Under the pieces are notes generated by a model. The model saw only the letters and a program-made list of their open reading frames with translations, did no database searches and had not been told where the DNA came from. A stretch of DNA of 64,000 nt from JACJWR01 sp963842975 (GTDB lineage: Bacteria; Actinomycetota; Actinomycetes; S36-B12; UBA10799): NCBI GenBank assembly GCA_963842975.1, contig CAWJIH010000011.1, positions 1 through 64,000 of the forward strand, in the 5' to 3' direction. Of the stretch, positions 52,082-58,777 are shown one piece after another (position 1 is the stretch's first letter; every line of letters starts with the position of its first letter). The position numbers were made by a program, and so were the translations under genes.

Positions 52082-53511
52082 ACCGTCAGATTCGACGACT
52101 GTCGTTAGTGTTTGGGTTCTTGCTCCTGCTGATCATGGGGAATCTCTCCGTCCAGCAGGTGATTCTGGCCGACGAGACCAAAGCCCGGCAGGGCAATTCT
52201 CGAGTGTTGCTGCAGGAGTACGGCCGTCAACGAGGTCCGATTCTCGTGCAGCAATCCCAAATAGCGCAGTCCGAATCAACCGACAATGCACTGAAATACC
52301 TTCGGATCTACTCCAACGGACCCCTCTACGCTTCGGCCACCGGCTTCTACTCGGTGGTCTACGGGGCCACCGGCATCGAGAAGAGCGACAACGCGGTGCT
52401 CAACGGCACCGGTCCAGAGTTCTTCGTCGACCGGCTTCGTCAGATGTTTGGCGGCCAGGACGTCCAAGGTGGGGCGGTGTCGCTGACCCTTGACCCTGCC
52501 GCCCAGCAAGCCGCGGCCGACGCCCTCGGCAGCGCGGTGGGATCAGTCACCGCCATCGATCCGAAGACGGGCGCGATCCTGGCCATGGTGCAATCGCCCA
52601 CCTTCGATCCCAACCTGCTGTCCAGCCACGACCCGCTGTCGATCACCGAGTACTACGAAGAACTGGAAGCCGACCCAGACCAACCGCTACTGAACCGGCC
52701 GCTGGTGTCCACGCAACCCCCAGGAAGCACCTTCAAACTCGTCACCAGTGCCGCCGCGCTCGAGGCTGGCTACCAGTCGAACTCACTCCTCCCGGGACCC
52801 GCAACATACACCCCACCGGGCACCAACCGAGGCATTCCCAATGCCTGGGGAGGCTCCTGCGGACCCGACGACACTGTCACCTTGGAGGAGTCTCTGGCGA
52901 TTTCGTGCAACACCTCGTTCGCGTATCTGGGCAACGAACTAGGTTCCGATGCCCTCCAAATGCAGGCCGAGAAGTTCGGCTTCAACACCTCCTTCGACGT
53001 TCCGCTGGCCGCCGCCGAATCCCGCTTCCCGAGCAACCTTGATCCGGCGCAGACCGCCCAGAGTTCCATCGGCCAGTTCAACGTGGCGGCCACCACCCTG
53101 CAGATGGCAATGGTGGGGGCTGCGATCGGCAACGGTGGAGTCACCATGGTGCCGTATCTGGTGGCCGACACCCGCGCCGGCAATCTTGAGATCATCTCAA
53201 CCACACAACCTCGCGAACATGCGGTCGCGATGCAGAGTCAAAACGCCACCGAGTTGCTGTCGATGATGGAAGCGGTGGTGGAGCGAGGAACCGGCACCAT
53301 GGCAGCGATTCCGGGTGTGCGAGTTGGTGGCAAGACCGGTACTGCCGAGACCAGCGATGACCGGCAAGAGGTGTCGTGGTTCGTCGGCGTCGCGCCGCTG
53401 AATGACCCGCAAGTCGCGGTCGCGGTCGCAATCGAAGACAGCAAGGGAAATGCGGGTGGGCCGTTGGCTATGACGACGGCCCGCAACGTGATGGAGGCAT
53501 CCCTGCGATGA
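52078..53511 (+). CDS. pbpA: PbpA: class B penicillin-binding protein (transpeptidase)
   Basis: D,D-transpeptidase that cross-links new peptidoglycan. 477 aa, GTG start overlapping the rodA stop. One N-terminal transmembrane helix (~10-30), a non-catalytic module (~40-150), and the transpeptidase domain (~155-477). Active-site motifs are SxxK as PPGSTFK (nucleophile S217), SxN as ISCNTS, and KTG as GGKTGTAE. It is coupled to rodA, the usual SEDS-bPBP pair. The next gene is pknB after 31 bp; pknA, which lies here in mycobacteria, is absent. Confidence 0.96.
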   Translation: MNRQIRRLSLVFGFLLLLIMGNLSVQQVILADETKARQGNSRVLLQEYGRQRGPILVQQSQIAQSESTDNALKYLRIYSNGPLYASATGFYSVVYGATGIEKSDNAVLNGTGPEFFVDRLRQMFGGQDVQGGAVSLTLDPAAQQAAADALGSAVGSVTAIDPKTGAILAMVQSPTFDPNLLSSHDPLSITEYYEELEADPDQPLLNRPLVSTQPPGSTFKLVTSAAALEAGYQSNSLLPGPATYTPPGTNRGIPNAWGGSCGPDDTVTLEESLAISCNTSFAYLGNELGSDALQMQAEKFGFNTSFDVPLAAAESRFPSNLDPAQTAQSSIGQFNVAATTLQMAMVGAAIGNGGVTMVPYLVADTRAGNLEIISTTQPREHAVAMQSQNATELLSMMEAVVERGTGTMAAIPGVRVGGKTGTAETSDDRQEVSWFVGVAPLNDPQVAVAVAIEDSKGNAGGPLAMTTARNVMEASLR

Positions 53512-53542
53512 TCCAAACCGCGAATGTGACGGAGGAATGCTC

Positions 53543-55526
53543 GTGACTGACCACAGACTGCTTGGCGATCGCTACGAGATCGTTGAGGAGATCGGGCGCG
53601 GGGGGATGGCCGAGGTGGTCAAGGCGCAGGATCTGCGGCTCAGCCGGCGAGTGGCGATCAAGTTGCTGCGACCCGACCTCGCTCGCGATCCGGCATTCAT
53701 CACCAGATTTCGCCGCGAGGCCCAGGCCGCGGCAGCGCTCAATCACCCCAACATTGTTGCCGTCTACGACACTGGCGAGGACACCCTTTACAACGGTGAC
53801 GAAGAGGTCACGGTGCCCTACATCGTGATGGAATTCATCGACGGGGTCACGCTTCGGCAACTGGTGAGCAGCGGTCGACGGCTACTGCCAGAACGGGCCT
53901 TGGAGATCACGGCCGGCGTCTTGGCGGCACTGGACTATTCCCACCGGCACGGCATCGTGCACCGGGACATCAAACCTGCGAACGTCATGCTCACCAGGGG
54001 TGGCGAGGTCAAGGTCATGGACTTCGGCATCGCCCGGGCCATGGCTGATTCTCACTCCACGATGACCGCTGGCAACGTCGTCATGGGCACCGCTGCGTAT
54101 CTGTCCCCAGAGCAAGCGCGAGGCGAAGTCGTGGACGCCCGCAGCGACCTCTACTCCACCGGCTGTTTGCTATTCGAGTTGCTCACCGACCGGCCCCCGT
54201 TCACCGGGGAATCGCCGGTATCGGTGGCCTACCAGCATGTCGGGGAAGAACCCGCCACCCCATCCAGCATCGACCCAGAGATTCCCAGCTCCGTCGACGC
54301 CATCGTCGGCAAGGCGCTGGCGAAGGATCGCGAAGACCGATACCAAACCGCCGCTGAGTTCCGGGTTGACGTCGAGCGGGCGATCGCAGGTCTCCCGGTG
54401 ACCGCGGCACTCACCGCGGTGGTTCCAGGAGCCGCGGCAGCCGCCGCGGACCCAGGGCGCCACCGGGGTACTGCCAACAACCGCACCGCCGCCAGTGGCC
54501 TACGTCGAAGATGAGCCGCGGCGACGTAGCGGTTGGGTGTGGGTCGCGGTGGCCGCCGCACTCCTGCTGCTGGGAGGTGGAGTAGCGCTGGGACTTCGGC
54601 TTTTTGCTGAGGATCCTGGACCCAGCGTCACCGTGCCCAACGTGGTCGGCATGACCACGGATCAGGCAAGCGGTGAACTTCGCAACTCGGGACTGACGTT
54701 GGGCCGGGAAACGACCCAGGTATCCGATGCCCCACCGAACACGATCATCTCCCAAGATCCCGTGGCCGGGTCGCAACTGCAGCAGGGACAAGGCGTCGCG
54801 GTGGTGATCTCAGCCGGCAAGGAGAAAGTCAACGTCCCGAACCTCATCGGCTTGACCAGCGTCGCCGACGCTCGCTTGGCTTTGTCCGATTCGACGCTGA
54901 ATCTCGGAGCTGTCGAGGAACGCGACAGTGACGCACCGGCTGGTTCGGTGATCGCCCAGGATCCGAGCGCGAATGAGTCGGTGGATGCCGGCTCGCGAGT
55001 CAACATCGCCGTGTCCAACGGACGGGTCCTCGTTCCAGGCGTCGTCGGCTCAAGCGAGGCACAGGCAAAGAGTGACTTGTCGAACGCCGGCTTCTCGGTC
55101 AACGTCACGACTCAGGAGTCCGGATCGGACACCCCCGGAACCGTCTTGGCACAGTCACCACTCGGCGGGACAACCGCGGTTCGCGGAACCCTGGTCACCA
55201 TCACAGTGGCCAAGGCACCGACCCCAACCCCCACACCGACCCCAACCCCCACGCCAACCCCGACGCCGCCCCCGACGCCCACAGACCCGCCAAGCCCGAC
55301 TACCCCGGTGGCCCCCACCACCGCTGATGCCGGATCGGCTGTCATTGATCCACCATCGGCAGCGCCGCTGCTCAATTCGACCCAGGAGCCGGCCGCGGAC
55401 GAGGTAGCCGATCCCGGCGTCGAGGTGGCTGACAGTCAGCGAGGCACCACAGGGCTGAGGCCGGTTGAGGCGGTGACCGCATCGGCGTCGCCGCAGCGGA
55501 CGAGCCAGTTCGCCAGCATTCGGTGA
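53543..55526 (+). CDS. pknB: PknB: Ser/Thr protein kinase with three PASTA domains, one apparent 1-nt insertion
   Basis: Transmembrane kinase that senses peptidoglycan fragments or lipid II and controls growth. The GTG at 53543 is chosen over the ATG at 53537 because GGAGGA at 53531-53536 then has good spacing. Kinase domain (~1-270): GRGGMAEVVKAQD, VAIKLLRP (ATP-binding Lys), HRDIKPANVML, DFGIARAM and MGTAAYLSPEQARG. The first frame runs into nonsense and stops at 54514. The next frame (one base later) gives the linker, one transmembrane helix (VWVAVAAALLLLGGGVAL), three PASTA units, and a Thr-Pro repeat tail. The insertion lies at about 54430-54455. The last 91 bp overlap the convergent pabA gene. 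Confidence 0.87.
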
Positions 55527-56059
55527 CCGCCTTCGGTCAACACGGACTCTGGGTGGAACTGCACACCCTCGATGTCGAGTTCTCGGTGCCGCAAACCCAT
55601 GATCACCCCGGAATCTGTGGTTGCGGTGACCTCCAGCTCGTCCGGAAGTGTCGCTGCAGCGACAGCCAGAGAGTGGTATCGGGTGGCGGTAAAGGGGCTG
55701 GGAAGACCCTCAAAGACGCCAGTTCCGTTGTGATGAACCTCCGACGTCTTGCCGTGCAGCAACTCCGGTGCACGAATCACATCACCGCCAAAGGCCTCCG
55801 CAATCGCCTGGTGACCCAGACACACGCCAAGGATCGGGACCACCGATCCCATCTGCTGAACCATCGGGATGCAGACGCCTGCCTGCGCAGGTGCCCCTGG
55901 ACCAGGGCTGAGCAGCACTCCGTCGAATCGTGCCGCTTCGGCCGGGATCACCTGATCGTTGCGCACCACCGTGCATTCGGCGCCCAGTTGACCCAGATAC
56001 TGCACCAGGTTAAAGACGAAGGAATCGTAATTGTCGACCACGAGGATTGAGGCGCCCAC
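55436..56059 (-). CDS. pabA: Aminodeoxychorismate/anthranilate synthase glutamine amidotransferase
   Basis: Class I glutaminase subunit that supplies ammonia for p-aminobenzoate (folate) or anthranilate (tryptophan) synthesis. 207 aa. Catalytic triad regions are PILGVCLGHQAIAEAFGG (Cys nucleophile) and GVQFHPESVLTEGG (His and Glu). N-terminal ILVVDNYDSFVFNLVQYLG and LSPGPGAP are as expected. Sequence alone does not separate PabA from TrpG; this position between crgA and pknB is conserved in actinobacteria and is usually called pabA or trpG. Confidence 0.9.
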   Translation of the reverse strand: MGASILVVDNYDSFVFNLVQYLGQLGAECTVVRNDQVIPAEAARFDGVLLSPGPGAPAQAGVCIPMVQQMGSVVPILGVCLGHQAIAEAFGGDVIRAPELLHGKTSEVHHNGTGVFEGLPSPFTATRYHSLAVAAATLPDELEVTATTDSGVIMGLRHRELDIEGVQFHPESVLTEGGHRMLANWLVRCGDADAVTASTGLSPVVPR

Positions 56060-56150
56060 GGGCCAATCATGGCTGACCCCACGGCGTATCGACGGCGCTG
56101 GGTAGCAGGTCAGCCGGTAGAGTCAGCGTTGACACCGGCGAGGAGGCGTG

Positions 56151-56498
56151 ATGGCAACAGATCCGGAGAACACTCCAACATCATCAAAGAAGCCTGCAGC
56201 ACCCAAAGCATCAGCTTCCACACAAGCATCAAAATCGAAAGGCTCCGACGACACCGCGAAGGCTGGCAAGAAGGGCTCTTCGTCGGCAGAGAGTGCGCGA
56301 CGGAAGCCAGTGCGACTGGACTCCCCCCGGTGGCTTGTCCCGGTGATGATCGCATGTTTCGTGATCGGACTGATCTGGATTGTTGCCTACTACGTGGCAC
56401 CTGAGGCGCCGGTGATCAGCGCTATTGGTTGGTGGAACGTCCTGATCGGATTCGCCTTCTTCACCGTCGGGTTCTTCCTTTCCACCAAGTGGAAGTGA
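56151..56498 (+). CDS. crgA: CrgA: cell-division membrane protein
   Basis: Small divisome/elongation factor that interacts with FtsZ, FtsI and other septal proteins in actinobacteria. The ATG at 56151 follows AGGAGG at 56141-56146; a GTG three bases earlier is too close to it. About 115 aa: a long Lys/Ala/Ser-rich cytoplasmic tail (~1-60, longer than in many homologues), then two transmembrane helices (VPVMIACFVIGLIWIVAYYV and LIGFAFFTVGFFLS) joined by a loop with APVISAIGWWN, ending KWK. It is divergent from pabA. Confidence 0.94.
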   Translation: MATDPENTPTSSKKPAAPKASASTQASKSKGSDDTAKAGKKGSSSAESARRKPVRLDSPRWLVPVMIACFVIGLIWIVAYYVAPEAPVISAIGWWNVLIGFAFFTVGFFLSTKWK

Positions 56499-56574
56499 CC
56501 TGGGTTACACCGGTGTCATTCGTCCCCAATTGTGGATAACTTGGGGAAAAGTGCGGACAACCCTCAGGTGCTGT

Positions 56575-57417
56575 TCACAAGAAGCTGGTGATTTGGGCGG
56601 TTCGAAGGGTCAGGACCACGAACAGCACCACAACCACGCCAACTGTGCCGACTACTTCAACCGAGCGTCGAGACTTGCCGTCGGGCAGCACCATGACTGC
56701 TGCCAGGGCCGCGCCAGTGACAAGTCCCCCTAGATGTGCCCGCCAGTCAATCCCGCTGAAAATGAAACCAATGGCAAGGTTGATGCCGATCAAGACGAGC
56801 ACCATCGTGACGTCGAATCGCAACCGCCGACCAGCCACGAGTAGAGCACCCATGAGGCCAAAAATGGCCCCACTGGCACCCACCGAGAACGTCGTCGGAG
56901 CCGAAAGCCAGTAGGACGCGATAGAACCACCAAGGCCCGACAGTATGAACAGCAGCAGGAATCGGCCGTGGCCGAGGATCCGCTCCAGTGTCGGTCCCAG
57001 AACCACCAGCACATACATGTTGAAAAGGATGTGCAAGATCGAACCGTGCAGGAACATCGAGGTGAGCAGGCGGTACCACTCGTCCTGGACGCCAATCGCC
57101 AGCGGCTGCATGGCGTAGGCGCGGATCACGTCGTTGAATCCCACGATGTTCTGAATGAGGAACACCGCCACCGTGAAACCCACCAGCGTCCACGAGACGT
57201 ATGGCTTGGCGTCAGCTCTGCTGGCCGCCACAGCACCCCGCGAGGATGCCACCGCGGCGGTCGCCGCAGCCACACAATTGGGGCAGTGAAAACCCACTGG
57301 GGCCGAGGTCATGCAGGAAGGGCAAATCGGAGTCCCACAGCGGGCACAGGAGATGTAGGTCTCACGATCCGGATGCCATGCACACGTTGGAGGCGAACTG
57401 GTTCCCCCGCCAGTCAC
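56575..57417 (-). CDS. Rhomboid-family intramembrane serine protease with B-box-like zinc finger
   Basis: Membrane protease that cleaves transmembrane segments. 280 aa, GTG start. The N-terminal cytoplasmic part holds a zinc-finger-like cluster (CAWHPDRETYISCARCG, CPSCM, CPNC; ~12-48). Six or seven membrane helices follow. Catalytic Ser is in SVGASGAIFGLMGAL and catalytic His in WRAHLGGLVTG; the oxyanion Asn/His context is LHGSILHILFNMYVL. The arrangement ppiA - rhomboid - crgA is conserved near the actinobacterial origin. Confidence 0.93.
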   Translation of the reverse strand: MTGGGTSSPPTCAWHPDRETYISCARCGTPICPSCMTSAPVGFHCPNCVAAATAAVASSRGAVAASRADAKPYVSWTLVGFTVAVFLIQNIVGFNDVIRAYAMQPLAIGVQDEWYRLLTSMFLHGSILHILFNMYVLVVLGPTLERILGHGRFLLLFILSGLGGSIASYWLSAPTTFSVGASGAIFGLMGALLVAGRRLRFDVTMVLVLIGINLAIGFIFSGIDWRAHLGGLVTGAALAAVMVLPDGKSRRSVEVVGTVGVVVVLFVVLTLRTAQITSFL

Positions 57418-57434
57418 ATCCGTGGGACCGGAGG

Positions 57435-57965
57435 TCAGCTGTCCACCGTCTCAATGTCGATGGCCTCAATCACCACGTCATTCACCGGGCGGTCACCGCG
57501 CGAAGTAGCCACGCCCGCGATGGCATCGACTACGTCACGCGACTGCTGGTCGGCGACCTCACCGAAGATGGTGTGCTTCCGATTCAGCCAGGCTGTCGGG
57601 GCCACGGTGATGAAGAACTGCGAGCCGTTGGTGTTCGGGCCGGCGTTTGCCATGGCGAGCAGGTAGGGACGGTCGAAGCCCAGTTCCGGATGGAACTCGT
57701 CGGCGAACTTGTAGCCAGGTCCCCCGGTGCCGGTGCCCAGCGGGTCGCCACCTTGGATCATGAAGCCAGGGATCACCCGGTGGAAAACGACGTTGGAGTA
57801 CAGCGGGCCGACGCCGGCCTTGCCCGACTTCGGGTCTTTCCACTCGCCTGTGCCATCGGCGAGGCCCACGAAGTTCTTTACCGTCTTGGGGGCATGATTC
57901 GGGAACAACTCGACCCGGATGTCTCCGAGGTTCGTGCGTAGGGTGGCGATCTGAGTGGAAGCCAT
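57435..57965 (-). CDS. ppiA: Cyclophilin-type peptidyl-prolyl cis-trans isomerase
   Basis: Cytoplasmic prolyl isomerase that assists protein folding. 176 aa, the size of mycobacterial PpiA, with no signal peptide. Cyclophilin motifs: IRVELFPNHAPKTVKNFVGL, NVVFHRVIPGFMIQGGDP (catalytic Arg, Phe, Gln), ANAGPNTNGSQFFIT and HTIFGEV. It lies 17 bp upstream of the rhomboid gene on the same strand, so they are probably co-transcribed. Confidence 0.96.
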   Translation of the reverse strand: MASTQIATLRTNLGDIRVELFPNHAPKTVKNFVGLADGTGEWKDPKSGKAGVGPLYSNVVFHRVIPGFMIQGGDPLGTGTGGPGYKFADEFHPELGFDRPYLLAMANAGPNTNGSQFFITVAPTAWLNRKHTIFGEVADQQSRDVVDAIAGVATSRGDRPVNDVVIEAIDIETVDS

Positions 57966-57999
57966 GTGAATAAAGCCCTTCGATTCAGGCGTACGAGGG

Positions 58000-58072
58000 T
58001 GGAGGCGAAGGGACTCGAACCCTCAACCCCCGCCTTGCAAAGGCGGTGCTCTGCCAGTTGAGCTACGCCCCC
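58000..58072 (-). tRNA. tRNA-Ala (anticodon TGC)
   Basis: Acceptor GGGGGCG pairs with CGCCTCC (one G-U pair), the D-arm has AGCTCAACTGGCAGAGC, the anticodon stem-loop CCGCCTTTGCAAAGGCGG gives TGC, and the T-arm has GGTTCGAGTCC. The discriminator is A; CCA is not encoded. Confidence 0.96.
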
Positions 58073-58088
58073 CGGCCGCGAACCCGCG

Positions 58089-58214
58089 TTAGCGGAGGTC
58101 GGGTGCCGATGTGGCTTCAGTCCACAGGTCTTGCTCGGCCTGATTGGCCGAAACTTGCCGATAGATGACGTACCCGACACCGAGAAGGCCCACAAGGAGC
58201 AGCAATTTCTTCAT
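58089..58214 (-). CDS. DLW-39 family small membrane protein
   Basis: 41-aa protein of the conserved actinobacterial DLW-39 family, whose function is unknown. It starts MKKLLLLVGLLGVGYVIY, a single membrane helix, then RQVSANQAEQDLWTEAT, which carries the diagnostic Asp-Leu-Trp near residue 30, and ends SAPDLR. It sits between tRNA-Ile and tRNA-Ala on the same strand, the usual place for this family. The ATG is only one base after the 3' end of tRNA-Ile, with no room for a Shine-Dalgarno outside the tRNA, so it may be translated from a processed, almost leaderless mRNA. Confidence 0.92.
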   Translation of the reverse strand: MKKLLLLVGLLGVGYVIYRQVSANQAEQDLWTEATSAPDLR

Positions 58215-58215
58215 G

Positions 58216-58289
58216 TGGGCCTAAGTGGACTTGAACCACTGACCTCTTCCTTATCAGGGAAGCGCTCTAACCGTCTGAGCTATAGGCCC
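58216..58289 (-). tRNA. tRNA-Ile (anticodon GAT)
   Basis: Acceptor GGGCCTA pairs with TAGGCCC, the D-arm has AGCTCAGACGGTTAGAGC, the anticodon stem-loop TTCCCTGATAAGGAA gives GAT, and the T-arm has GGTTCAAGTCC. The discriminator is A. It precedes DLW-39 and tRNA-Ala in one likely transcript. Confidence 0.96.
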
Positions 58290-58333
58290 GGGTAACGCCG
58301 CATTACGGCGTTCAGAGTACCTCACCCTGGGTG

Positions 58334-58777
58334 TTACTCCTCACTGAGGGTGACTTCGAATCCACGGGTGAACGGCACGGTCAGGTTGTACATGAAGGCG
58401 AACAACGTTGCCAGCACGGTGATCAGCACAACGTTCACCGCAGCCAACACCACAGCACCTCCGACGACTCGGCCAAAGCCGAAGAACTGCTCGATGTCGA
58501 ACACAGAACTGCTGGCGCCGGCGATGCTCTCCACGGTGCTGTTCACGGACGAGAAGGTGCCCAGTGCTGTGAGCACCCCCCAAATGAGAATCATCGCCAC
58601 AACCGTGACGATCGCCAGACCGATGGAGATCACAAAAGCGGTCTTCATGACTGACCACGGGTCGAGGCGGGAAACGAAGAGTCGCGCCTGAGTGGGGCCC
58701 TCGTCGTAGTACTCCTCGTCGTCTGCGAGGTCGTAATCGATTCCGACGCTGTAGTCCTCGGTCTGTTCGACGCTCAC
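58334..58777 (-). CDS. DUF3566 domain membrane protein
   Basis: Conserved actinobacterial protein found next to gyrA; function unknown. 147 aa, GTG start overlapping the gyrA stop by 4 bp. An acidic N-terminal stretch (~1-27) is followed by the DUF3566 core: FVSRLDPWSVMKTAFVIS leads into membrane helix 1 (~43-70), a loop with SVNSTVESIAGASSS, and helix 2 (~100-130; AVVLAAVNVVLITVLATLF), ending FTRGFEVTLSEE. Its constant coupling to gyrA suggests co-expression with gyrase. Confidence 0.93.
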   Translation of the reverse strand: MSVEQTEDYSVGIDYDLADDEEYYDEGPTQARLFVSRLDPWSVMKTAFVISIGLAIVTVVAMILIWGVLTALGTFSSVNSTVESIAGASSSVFDIEQFFGFGRVVGGAVVLAAVNVVLITVLATLFAFMYNLTVPFTRGFEVTLSEE

